From assembly GCA_017507285.1 (NCBI GenBank), contig JAFWBF010000122.1, positions 1 to 9,776 on the forward strand: a stretch of 9,776 nt of DNA, read 5' to 3'. Shown here piece by piece: positions 1 through 6,041 of this stretch. This stretch comes from Bacteroidales bacterium (GTDB lineage: Bacteria > Bacteroidota > Bacteroidia > Bacteroidales > P3). How positions within the stretch are numbered: the stretch's first letter is position 1; the number at the start of each line of letters is the position of its first letter. Under the pieces are notes generated by a model. That model saw only the letters and a list, made by a program, of their open reading frames with translations, did no database searches and was not told the DNA's origin. The position numbers and the translations under genes are program-made.

Positions 1-463
1 ACATACAAACGGTCGTGTAGCAAGTGGGAAATTATCGTGCAATGTATGCGCAAACAGTCATACAACTGAGATCATAATAATCAAGTATTTCAGTCTCATT
101 TCAACGAGGACTTTTCCAATAAGATTCAAAATTGTTTTTCAACACTTTAGACCAGATAAAAAAATACTATTACATCCATTTCAAAATAATGTAACAAACT
201 GATATATCGAAAATAAGATAAAAAAAGGAAATTTTTGAGCCAAAATGATGTTTTTCGAATTTAAAAATGGTGTTTTTCGAGTTTAAAACAACAAATTATC
301 AACAGAAAAAGAGTAAAATATCAACAAAAAAAACATTTTTTTCACACCATAAGGGATTAGATTTATTATTATCTAATCAAGTGTAACACAAGATATTAAA
401 TTCAATATTTGATTAAAATATTTTGGCAATTTGAATAAAAATATGGAATTGTAGAGAAAAAAA
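1..463. other. AT-rich intergenic region upstream of rpmB, no gene seen
   Basis: No reading frame here looks like a protein. The longest open stretch (frame 2, up to about position 202) has no family resemblance, and no tRNA-like fold is seen. It holds a 22-bp tandem repeat (listed separately) and a hairpin with arms GATTAGAT (355-362) and ATCTAATC (371-378), which an ACAC/GTGT pair (344-347 with 381-384) could extend across an internal loop. No T-run follows that hairpin on either strand, so it is not an ordinary terminator. The left window edge may cut the regulatory region of an unseen upstream gene. Confidence 0.6.
242..329. repeat. 22-bp tandem repeat, two clear and two weak units
   Basis: Units 242-263 and 264-285 are adjacent and match at 20 of 22 positions; both contain the core TGTTTTTCGA, and the differences are two A-to-G changes. 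The next two 22-bp blocks (286-307, 308-329) do not continue that sequence but resemble each other at about 17 of 22 positions and share TATCAACA at 297-304 and 319-326, again 22 bp apart. The first pair is solid. The second pair is A-rich, so some of the match may be chance. The array lies about 180 bp upstream of the rpmB promoter candidate. Confidence 0.6.
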
Positions 464-495
464 TTTTGTCATGTCAAATAATTTTCGGAAATTTG
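464..495 (+). promoter_or_regulatory. Candidate Bacteroidota promoter for rpmB-rpsU
   Basis: TTTTG at 464-468 fits the -33 element, and GAAATTTG at 488-495 fits the -7 consensus TAnnTTTG with one mismatch, 19 bases apart. Transcription would start near 502, giving a leader of about 40 bases before rpmB. This is a pattern match to the primary sigma factor consensus described for Bacteroides. Confidence 0.5.
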
Positions 496-544
496 CACTT
501 CGTTTTCATAGTAAATAGTGATTTAAAATAACATATTAATTACG

Positions 545-784
545 ATGGCAAGAGTTTGCGAAATTACAGGAAAAAAAGTGGTCACAGGTAACAATGTGTC
601 TCACTCAAACATTAAAACTAAAAGAAGATTTTATCCAAATCTTCAAACCAAAAAGTTCTACATTCCTGAAGAGGACTTGTGGATCACATTGAAAGTATCA
701 GCAAAAGGTATGCGCATCATCAATAAGAAAGGTATTTTGGCTGCTCTTACTGATGCCGTGGAAGCTGGACACATTCAATTGTAA
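545..784 (+). CDS. rpmB: 50S ribosomal protein bL28
   Basis: This 79-residue protein is bL28, a basic component of the large ribosomal subunit. The N-terminal ITGKK block followed by GNNVSHS and the tract [16 protein letters not shown] are the family signature. The later block with W46 and [10 protein letters not shown] is also typical, and the length is normal for the family. The start has no SD sequence (the preceding bases are AT-rich), as is usual in Bacteroidota. The gene lies 46 bases ahead of rpsU with no terminator between, so the two are probably co-transcribed from the promoter near 464-495. In Bacteroides I expect rpmG (bL33) directly after rpmB; here rpsU takes that place, which is somewhat unusual. 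Confidence 0.96.
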   Translation: MARVCEITGKKVVTGNNVSHSNIKTKRRFYPNLQTKKFYIPEEDLWITLKVSAKGMRIINKKGILAALTDAVEAGHIQL

Positions 785-817
785 AACTAGTAGAATTAAT
801 TATTAATCTTAAAAGAA

Positions 818-823
818 AGAGGT
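818..823 (+). promoter_or_regulatory. Shine-Dalgarno sequence of rpsU (AGAGGT)
   Basis: AGAGGT lies 7 bases before the rpsU ATG and can pair with the 16S anti-SD tail. Most genes in this window have no such site. In Bacteroidota, bS21 helps to sequester the anti-SD, so an SD on the bS21 gene itself suggests feedback control: ribosomes lacking bS21 would favour this start. The control is an inference, not shown by the sequence. Confidence 0.6.
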
Positions 824-830
824 ATTAAAA

Positions 831-1028
831 ATGATTATTGTTCCTATCAAAGAAGGCGAAAACGTTGAAAGAGCTCTAAAGAAGCTAAAACGTAAGTTTG
901 AAAAAACAGGTGTTGTAAGAGAGCTAAGAGACCGTCAAAAGTTTACAAAACCTTCAGTAAAAGCAAGGGAACGTAGATTGAAAGCTATCTACATTCAAAA
1001 AATGCACCAGGAAATGCTTGATAAATAG
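831..1028 (+). CDS. rpsU: 30S ribosomal protein bS21
   Basis: The 65-residue product is bS21, a small basic protein of the 30S subunit near the 3' end of 16S rRNA. Typical features are the start MIIVPIKEGENVERALKKLKRKF, here split as MIIVPIKEGE (1-10) and ALKKLKRKF (15-23), followed by the basic stretch RELRDRQKFTKPSVKARE in the middle and a helical C-terminus. Its length is in the normal range. In this phylum bS21 helps to hide the anti-SD sequence, which explains the scarcity of SD sites. The gene follows rpmB and is closed by a strong terminator at 1051-1090. The recombinase gene and hpf follow, an order I recognise from Bacteroides. Confidence 0.96.
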   Translation: MIIVPIKEGENVERALKKLKRKFEKTGVVRELRDRQKFTKPSVKARERRLKAIYIQKMHQEMLDK

Positions 1029-1050
1029 GTAGTTTCCATCTAAATCAAAA

Positions 1051-1090
1051 AAAAGTGTTCACAGATATTTGTTTGTGAACATTTTTTTTT
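1051..1090 (+). terminator. Rho-independent terminator after rpsU
   Basis: The arms GTTCACA (1057-1063) and TGTGAAC (1074-1080) form a stem that extends outward through A-T and G-U pairs, with a 10-base loop, and end in a run of nine T (1082-1090). It ends the rpmB-rpsU transcript 22 bases after the rpsU stop. Confidence 0.88.
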
Positions 1091-1099
1091 GTAACTTCG
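1068..1099 (+). promoter_or_regulatory. Possible promoter overlapping the rpsU terminator, for the recombinase gene
   Basis: TTTG at 1068-1071, inside the terminator loop, and TAACTTCG at 1092-1099 are 20 bases apart. They match the Bacteroidota -33/-7 pattern with one mismatch in the -7 box. Predicted initiation is at or just beyond the first ATG (1104), so the message would be leaderless or would use the ATG at 1113. Terminator and promoter share DNA, which leaves the recombinase and hpf as their own unit. Confidence 0.4.
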
Positions 1100-1103
1100 C
1101 AAC

Positions 1104-2000
1104 ATGAAAATAATGCAGACCATATCACAATTCATTGATTATATATCAATTGAGCGAAGATTATCGTTATTGACGGTGTCTGCATACACAATTGACCTCA
1201 ACTCGTTTCGAGAATTTGCCACCCAAAATCAGATAGAAAATATTGAAGATGTCGACTCCATGCTTATCCGCCAATGGGAGATGAAACTATTAGAAGAAGA
1301 CAAGCTTTCTAGTCGTAGCGTGTGTCGCAAATTGGCAGCACTGAGGTCGTGGAACAAATATTTACGAAAACAAAGTATTGTAAAACAGGATCTTTTTGTA
1401 AAAATTACCGCTCCAAAAATTCAACATCAACTACCCGTATTCTTCCGCGAAACGGAGATGAAAAAATTAAACGATACACCATCTTTATTTCCCGAAACAT
1501 TCGAAGGTATACGCGATTCACTGATGATAGAATTATTTTACGAAACCGGAATACGCCGGGCAGAACTTGTAAATCTATGTGACAACAGTTTTGATTTTGA
1601 GAATAATACGGTTAAAGTACTTGGTAAAAGAAACAAAGAACGAATAATTCCCATAGAAATAGAACTAAAACAAAATATACTATATTACTTAGATGTTCGT
1701 TATAATACCATAAAATGCGATAGCGAAAAGTTCTTTGTAAGCGAGAAAGGCAAACCTATAACAGCAAATAAAGTAGGTGAGATAGTAAAAAAATATATGT
1801 CGAAGGTATCGAATGCCGAACGCATAAGTCCACACATTTTAAGACATAGTTTTGCAACACATCTATTGAACAATGGGGCTGACATAAATGCTATAAAAGA
1901 ACTTTTGGGACATAGCAGCCTTGCTGCTACACAAGTTTATACGCATAACTCTATTGAAAAGTTGAAGAAAATTTATAAATCCGCTCATCCAAGAGCATAA
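1104..2000 (+). CDS. XerC/XerD-type tyrosine recombinase
   Basis: This 298-residue protein is a full-length tyrosine recombinase of the Xer type, which cuts and rejoins DNA through a 3'-phosphotyrosine link. Residues 5-95 form the SAM-like core-binding domain; residues about 112-295 are the catalytic domain. All catalytic residues are visible: R151 in TGIRRAEL, K175 in GKRNKER, H244 and R247 in HILRH, H270 in LLGH, and the nucleophile Y279 in VYTH. The most likely role is chromosome dimer resolution at a dif-like site; whether it is XerC or XerD cannot be settled here. It sits in the rpsU-xer-hpf order seen in Bacteroides, so it is a core gene rather than an element integrase. The start at 1104 is adopted, but ATG 1113 is possible. 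hpf begins 15 bases downstream. Confidence 0.93.
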   Translation: MKIMQTISQFIDYISIERRLSLLTVSAYTIDLNSFREFATQNQIENIEDVDSMLIRQWEMKLLEEDKLSSRSVCRKLAALRSWNKYLRKQSIVKQDLFVKITAPKIQHQLPVFFRETEMKKLNDTPSLFPETFEGIRDSLMIELFYETGIRRAELVNLCDNSFDFENNTVKVLGKRNKERIIPIEIELKQNILYYLDVRYNTIKCDSEKFFVSEKGKPITANKVGEIVKKYMSKVSNAERISPHILRHSFATHLLNNGADINAIKELLGHSSLAATQVYTHNSIEKLKKIYKSAHPRA

Positions 2001-2002
2001 AC

Positions 2003-2010
2003 AAAGGAGG
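2003..2010 (+). promoter_or_regulatory. Very strong Shine-Dalgarno sequence of hpf (AAAGGAGG)
   Basis: AAAGGAGG lies 5 bases upstream of the hpf ATG, an ideal bacterial SD and the strongest in the window. It fixes the start at 2016. Its presence stands out in a genome whose other starts mostly lack one. Confidence 0.85.
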
Positions 2011-2015
2011 TTTTT

Positions 2016-2414
2016 ATGAATATCAAAATTAACTCTGTAAAGTTTAAAGCAGATCCGAAACTAGAAAATTTTGTAAACAACAAAGTTTCGAAACTCGAAC
2101 GTACTTTCGACAACATCACATCATGTGAAGTTTCGTTAAAGGTTGACAAACCCGAATCTGACAACAACAAAATTGTAGAAATTCAACTTGTTTTGCCTGG
2201 TCAAACGCTGTTTAACAGCAAACAAGCCGACACCTTTGAAGATGCAACCTTACAAGTTGTAGATGCAACCAAGATGCAACTAAGCAAATACAAAGAACGC
2301 TTCAACAAAAAGAACGGAGAACTCAAAACAGATTTATACGAAATGTCAAAAGAAAAAATCGAAGATGAGGAATTCGATAATTCAGAAGAATTTGATGAAG
2401 AAAACGAACAATAA
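2016..2414 (+). CDS. hpf: Ribosome hibernation-promoting factor, HPF/RaiA family
   Basis: The 132-residue product belongs to the HPF/RaiA (S30AE) family, which binds the decoding region of the 30S subunit and silences ribosomes in stationary phase. Residues 1-98 form the beta-alpha-beta-beta-beta-alpha domain, with MNIKINSVKF as first strand, the helix LENFVNNKVSKLERT at 16-30, and a second helix from FEDATLQVVDATKMQLSKY (74-92) into basic KERFNKK. It lacks the C-terminal dimerisation domain of long HPF, so it is a short form. The tail (about 112-132) is strikingly acidic, with many Glu and Asp; its role is unknown. The gene follows the recombinase by 15 bases and ends at the bidirectional terminator. 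The strong SD suggests translation control distinct from its neighbours. Confidence 0.9.
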   Translation: MNIKINSVKFKADPKLENFVNNKVSKLERTFDNITSCEVSLKVDKPESDNNKIVEIQLVLPGQTLFNSKQADTFEDATLQVVDATKMQLSKYKERFNKKNGELKTDLYEMSKEKIEDEEFDNSEEFDEENEQ

Positions 2415-2430
2415 ATCGTTATTGATAATC

Positions 2431-2475
2431 AAAAAAATAAAGAGCGATATTGTATAATATCGCTCTTTATTTTGA
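2431..2475. terminator. Bidirectional terminator between hpf and pssA
   Basis: A perfect 14-bp stem (TAAAGAGCGATATT at 2438-2451 with its complement at 2456-2469) has a 4-base loop. It is flanked by seven A on the left (2431-2437), which read as a T-run on the minus strand, and by TATTTT on the right. It lies between two convergent genes, 23 bases after the hpf stop and 6 bases beyond the pssA stop, and can end both transcripts. Confidence 0.9.
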
Positions 2476-3207
2476 CTATTTCCTTGGCATTATCACTATC
2501 GACAACAGCACATAAAAGAGTATTATAACCGGAACTGCATACACTCCCAAAAATAAGAGCAACAGCAAATCTACTCCAAGAAACAAGTATCGGACCTTAT
2601 TGTCTACCCATGAAAAGTTTTTAAACTTGAGTGCAAACAATGGCACCTCCAACACAAGCGACACTGACATCACCAGCGACATAACTGCTATAAGCCACGG
2701 ATTTGACATAAGTTCAACAAGAGCTCTGCCATCAAACCAAGAGAAAAGCAACAACTTCGAGGGATCGCTCACAGATAGTATTATACCGTAAGCTGCCCAT
2801 ACCATTGCATTGGCGGGAGTAGGAAGTCCTATAAATGAAGATGTTTGACGCTCATCAAGGTTAAACTTTGCCAATCTGTATGATGACAATGCAGGCATAA
2901 GTAATGCAACAAACTTCATCCATTCCATATTTGACAGTTGGAAAGTGGTAGTTTCCAAAAGCGAAAACACTATAAATCCCGGTGCCACTCCAAATGTTAT
3001 CACATCAGAGAGGGAATCTAACTCCTTGCCTATTTCAGACTGAACATGTAGCAGGCGTGCCGTCATTCCATCGAAGAAATCAAAGAAAGCGCCCAAGAAT
3101 ATAAATAGTGCAGCACAAATAAGATTGCCTTGCAAAGATTGCCATACTGCCAATGTTCCACACACAAGATTAGACAAGGTGATGATATTTGGTATATGTT
3201 TTTTCAT
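2476..3207 (-). CDS. pssA: CDP-diacylglycerol--serine O-phosphatidyltransferase (phosphatidylserine synthase)
   Basis: This 243-residue inner-membrane enzyme joins CDP-diacylglycerol and serine to give phosphatidylserine, the precursor of phosphatidylethanolamine. The CDP-alcohol phosphotransferase motif is complete: D43, D46, G47, A50, R51, G60, D64 and D68, with exact family spacing. Several hydrophobic segments follow, as expected for a polytopic protein. The start at 3207 gives MKKHIPNIITLSNL, the usual N-terminus of Bacteroidota PssA; an upstream ATG at 3294 would add 29 residues with no family counterpart. An AAGG (3221-3224 on the plus strand) lies 13 bases upstream, too far for a good SD. 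It lies 104 bases downstream of the lipoprotein gene on the same strand with no terminator seen between, so co-transcription is possible. No psd (decarboxylase) gene is adjacent here. Confidence 0.92.
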   Translation of the reverse strand: MKKHIPNIITLSNLVCGTLAVWQSLQGNLICAALFIFLGAFFDFFDGMTARLLHVQSEIGKELDSLSDVITFGVAPGFIVFSLLETTTFQLSNMEWMKFVALLMPALSSYRLAKFNLDERQTSSFIGLPTPANAMVWAAYGIILSVSDPSKLLLFSWFDGRALVELMSNPWLIAVMSLVMSVSLVLEVPLFALKFKNFSWVDNKVRYLFLGVDLLLLLFLGVYAVPVIILFYVLLSIVIMPRK

Positions 3208-3311
3208 ATATGCTATATATCCTTCATATAAACCAAAAGAACCTGAGAAAACGAGAATTACCACACTTTCATCAGATTCTTTGGTCAACAACAATTATAA
3301 CAAAAAATCAA

Positions 3312-5144
3312 TTATTCGTATTTTTTCACTATTTCTTTGAAATCCGGATTATCCCAATACTTGCGGAATTCGATATCTAATACAGCCTTAGGCTTATAAA
3401 TAAGAGGTTCTTCATCGCAAGCATACTTCAAATTTTCAAGAACACCTGCCAAATCGTCCAAGCGAGCATAACATACAGCACGCAAATAAGCAACTTGATG
3501 TGTTTGCTCCAAACAGCAGTCTAAAGTACGTATTGCTCCGCTTGTATTTTCGGTCATTAGCTGAGCAAATGCAAGATTGTATGTACATTGTTTTGATTTC
3601 AACAAGTCAAGAGCTTTTTCGTAATCGCCATGTTTTAGATATACTATAGGTAAGTTGTCTTCAGCTTCACGGCTACCATTTTTTATAGCTTCGTTGAAAT
3701 AGTATTCAGACAATGTGTAATCTTTCTTTGCCAAAGCCAATAAACCTAGATTGTTTAGCACTTCAGGGCTGTTGGGTTCCATCTTCTTGGCCACGTTTAG
3801 GAAGCGTTCAGCTTCGCTAAAGTTTTCCAACATAAATGCTGCTGCACCTGCATTGCTCCATGCCGACCATTCATTACTGTGATGCTCTGTTGCCCACTTG
3901 TAAAGCTTGAATTTCGAAGCATAGCTGTGATTGATATAGGCAGCATACATAAGTTCTTCGAAAGTAAGATCTTGAGGAGTAAGGGTTGCCAATTTTGCCA
4001 ACTCTTGATCTGTTTTACGTGCCAAGGGATAATAAAGAGCTATTTGACAACGACGCAAGTCGGGGAATATATCAGCTTCCAATTCTGGATAAATCAAAGT
4101 CATATTTCTAATCATCTGTTCGCGTTTAACCACATTGCGTTGGGTTTCCACTACATTGATGATAGCATTGCGATCTTCTATGTTTGAATTTTCTACCATT
4201 GTAACGAAGTGTGTCCAGTCTTCACCGGCCGCAGTAGTAGTTATCACAACTTCTTTCAACAATTTATGCTTGTAATAGGCATAATCTTTATTTCTTATTT
4301 CGGCACGGTCAGCCATTGTTTTTATCACATCGTTGAGTAGTGCTTGGGCATGTTTCATACCATCTTCAGCTCTTTTCTTTGACACATCAACGTTTGCAGT
4401 CTCTTCACCTTCGGGCGAGGACCAGCCTGTTACGTTTATTTGTTTAGGCATACCATCACGAAGAATCACACGTTTAAGATCTTCATAATTAGACTTTGCA
4501 TTGAATTTTTTGTTTACAAAGAAATCCCAATCTGTCTTATGGCTACCATTGGCATAGTATATATCAGCTGTTTCGGCTACACCTTTTGTTTTATCATAGT
4601 TGGTTGGAGCTATCGAAACGGCACCAATTATCGATACTAATGCCGAGGTATTGCACACTCCGTCTGCAATAACTACAGTGTCGAATATTGTGGTTTTTAG
4701 CTTTTGCACCAAATCTTGTGAAAACTTACACTCGTCATCAGTTTCAGAACATTTGTATCCGATAGGAGCCAATGTTAGTTTTGCCAATTCCATACCAGGC
4801 TTGTAATCAACCTCATCGGAATAAACAAAACGTCCACCGTTTTCGTAGTTGATAGTAATACCGTCTCCTTCTACTTTTTCACCCTTAAGCTGAATAGGAG
4901 TTAGCTGTAGGTTTCCTCCCTTCCATTCCAATACAGGTTGTACGAATACTGCCACCTTTTTGTCGAAGTATTCGGCAGGAATGGAGCCTGCAAATTTAAT
5001 CATCACTTTTCCATCCATAGTCTCCATCGGATTAGGAGTAGGTTGATAGCGTACTGTGTTGCTGTTCTTCGCCATTTTTGAAAGACCACCGCATCCTGCT
5101 AGTATCAGTGGAACAAACAACAATGATAAAATCGATTTTCTCAT
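3312..5144 (-). CDS. Lipoprotein with OmpA-like segment and TPR-like repeats
   Basis: The 610-residue product begins with a lipoprotein signal: MRKSILSLLFVPLILAGC, with lipobox LAGC and lipidated C18, so it should be anchored to the outer membrane or surface. Residues about 45-200 look like a beta-rich domain I cannot name. Residues about 235-272 contain VTGWSSPEGEE and a following basic helix, resembling the OmpA/MotB peptidoglycan-binding domain, and the stretch to about 372 (EDWTHFVTMVENSNI, PDLRRCQIALYYP) recalls Bacteroidales OmpA-like envelope proteins. Residues about 425-575 hold TPR-like helix pairs, such as NEWSAWSNAGAAAFMLENFS and PNSPEVLNNLGLLALAKKDY. I chose the start at 5144 for the signal peptide; the frame runs 50 codons further upstream without protein character. 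No SD is visible. Envelope organisation or protein scaffolding is likely, but the exact function is unknown. Confidence 0.82.
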   Translation of the reverse strand: MRKSILSLLFVPLILAGCGGLSKMAKNSNTVRYQPTPNPMETMDGKVMIKFAGSIPAEYFDKKVAVFVQPVLEWKGGNLQLTPIQLKGEKVEGDGITINYENGGRFVYSDEVDYKPGMELAKLTLAPIGYKCSETDDECKFSQDLVQKLKTTIFDTVVIADGVCNTSALVSIIGAVSIAPTNYDKTKGVAETADIYYANGSHKTDWDFFVNKKFNAKSNYEDLKRVILRDGMPKQINVTGWSSPEGEETANVDVSKKRAEDGMKHAQALLNDVIKTMADRAEIRNKDYAYYKHKLLKEVVITTTAAGEDWTHFVTMVENSNIEDRNAIINVVETQRNVVKREQMIRNMTLIYPELEADIFPDLRRCQIALYYPLARKTDQELAKLATLTPQDLTFEELMYAAYINHSYASKFKLYKWATEHHSNEWSAWSNAGAAAFMLENFSEAERFLNVAKKMEPNSPEVLNNLGLLALAKKDYTLSEYYFNEAIKNGSREAEDNLPIVYLKHGDYEKALDLLKSKQCTYNLAFAQLMTENTSGAIRTLDCCLEQTHQVAYLRAVCYARLDDLAGVLENLKYACDEEPLIYKPKAVLDIEFRKYWDNPDFKEIVKKYE

Positions 5145-5365
5145 ATTTGTTATTATTTTATTATTTCTTGTATGATAAACTATTACTATATTTCTTACTA
5201 TAACAATGTTTTTTTGGCTTCCGCTGCAAAAAATAAACCTATTCGACTCAAAATTTTCGCTATCGGAAGGGGTTTTATGCTCACACATATACACCTAAAT
5301 TACAACACATTGTAGAGCCAAAACCATAGTTCAAACCCTTCAACATACTGTTATCTACCAAATTG

Positions 5366-5373
5366 CAAATATA
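5366..5373 (-). promoter_or_regulatory. Possible -7 element of the lipoprotein gene
   Basis: On the minus strand this reads TATATTTG, an exact match to TAnnTTTG, pointing to the lipoprotein gene with a leader of about 215 bases. No TTTG is found at the proper distance upstream. A closer but weaker alternative is TAGTTTAT (5175-5182) with TTG (5204-5206) 21 bases before it. I cannot choose between them. Confidence 0.28.
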
Positions 5374-5508
5374 CGTATAAATTTTGGATTATTCTATATC
5401 TTTCGAAAAAAAATATTTTATCACTACTTTTTTCGCTCCAAAAGGGAATGAAAATATCTCGAAATAGAGACCCAAAAAATATGAATATAGATAAACTGAA
5501 AAATGATG

Positions 5509-5596
5509 ATAGGGTATCAATCCGCTCACAGTATACCGTCAAGCTCTTTACACCCGGGTGTGAAGAGTTTGACAATAGGGTATAAAATCCATAAAA
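5509..5596. repeat. Palindrome within a weak 22-bp-phased block
   Basis: Bases 5538-5573 form a 36-nt dyad with no spacer, centred between 5555 and 5556 in ACACCCGGGTGT. Of its 18 pairs, 16 are Watson-Crick and 2 are G-U in RNA. The dyad lies between two copies of ATAGGGTAT (5509-5517 and 5575-5583) placed exactly 66 bp (three times 22) apart. If 5509-5596 is cut into four 22-bp units, T at position 9, AA at 11-12, T at 18, A at 20 and A at 22 are shared by all four. The dyad is certain; the four-unit reading is suggestive. No T-run follows, so it is not a standard terminator. Confidence 0.6.
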
Positions 5597-5650
5597 CACT
5601 TTTATCTGTATTACAATACTTTAATCCCTACCATTAATTCATCGCCATCT

Positions 5651-5757
5651 TGCCGATTTTCCATCACGAGGTTTTTGAAATTTCCTCGCGATGTTGTAAA
5701 AAATTCCTCGTGATGTTTTCAAATCTGCATCACGAGGAATTTTTAAGAGCATCGGCA
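5651..5757. repeat. Four 10-bp boxes on an exact 22-bp pitch, framed by an inverted repeat
   Basis: The boxes are CATCACGAGG (5662-5671), CCTCGCGATG (5684-5693), CCTCGTGATG (5706-5715) and CATCACGAGG (5728-5737), oriented forward, reverse, reverse, forward. Every gap is exactly 12 bp, so the pitch is 22 bp throughout. Boxes 1, 3 and 4 are identical; box 2 has one change. Boxes 3 and 4 extend to a perfect 17-bp inverted repeat. Several pairings exclude one another (1 with 2 or 3; 4 with 3 or 2). The outer arms TGCCGAT (5651-5657) and ATCGGCA (5751-5757) enclose the array. It could be a protein-binding array, an RNA structure, or a small repeat element. Confidence 0.75.
5698..5744 (-). terminator. 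Hairpin with T-run on the minus strand, possible terminator
   Basis: Read leftward, a perfect 17-bp stem (5744-5728 with 5715-5699) has a 12-base loop. A run of six T (5703-5698), five of them paired within the stem, closes it. It could end a leftward transcript starting near 6005. It is made of boxes 3 and 4 of the phased array, so terminator function may be secondary or absent. Confidence 0.35.
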
Positions 5758-5862
5758 GAGAATTTTCAACGATAAGACAACATCAAAAATATCCCTATGC
5801 ATCAAGAAAAATCAGCTATGCTTCTATTTTGTATTTATAACTAAGAGCTAGTTACCATTTGC

Positions 5863-5979
5863 CTAGTCAATCTTTCCACCTATTGTCTCTATTATCATAA
5901 GCATTCTACAACCCATAGGATTTTCGTTTTCATCAGTCGTCGGTTGCCAACGCTGTAGAAGTTTTATTACTATGTCCAA
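5863..5979 (-). CDS. Possible small protein or gene remnant, 38 residues
   Basis: This leftward frame has protein-like composition: KLLQRWQPTTDENENPMGCR is followed by a hydrophobic stretch and ETIGGKID before TAG. It stays open from a stop at 6004-6006, but that part has no ATG; the only alternative start before the protein-like stretch is TTG at 5979. ATG codons at 5916, 5904 and 5898 would give only 18 residues or fewer. A candidate leftward promoter (6013-6041) lies just upstream and a terminator-like hairpin downstream. It may be a real small protein starting with TTG, the 3' remnant of a decayed gene, or chance. I do not recognise a family, and no function is proposed. Confidence 0.25.
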   Translation of the reverse strand: MDIVIKLLQRWQPTTDENENPMGCRMLMIIETIGGKID

Positions 5980-6012
5980 AAAAATTATTTGTACAGAATA
6001 AATTTACATCCA

Positions 6013-6041
6013 CAAAGATACATATTTTTTCCATATTGCAA
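6013..6041 (-). promoter_or_regulatory. Possible leftward promoter in the inverted repeat
   Basis: On the minus strand TTG (6041-6039) and TATCTTTG (6020-6013) are 18 bases apart. The -7 box matches TAnnTTTG exactly. Transcription would start near 6006 and run into the 38-codon ORF and the phased repeat array. Confidence 0.42.

Noticed and set aside
67..99. Weak hairpin TGAGA/TCTCA near the left edge
   Set aside because: The arms are only about five bases with a long loop and no T-run; easily chance.
242..329. CRISPR array
   Set aside because: The units are tandem without spacers, too few, and there are no cas genes.
1104..2000. Integrase of an integrated mobile element
   Set aside because: It lies between rpsU and hpf, its normal core position in the group, with no attachment-site repeats or cargo genes nearby.
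3208..3294. 29-residue N-terminal extension of pssA
   Set aside because: PssA in this phylum begins at the MKKHIPN-like sequence encoded from 3207; the extension lacks a counterpart.
5145..5294. 50-codon upstream extension of the lipoprotein gene
   Set aside because: It would bury the signal peptide and lipobox, and the sequence is not protein-like.
5351..5599. 82-codon leftward ORF in the intergenic region
   Set aside because: The palindrome at 5538-5573 lies within it, it shows no family character, and its Phe/Ile-rich sequence is what AT-rich non-coding DNA yields.
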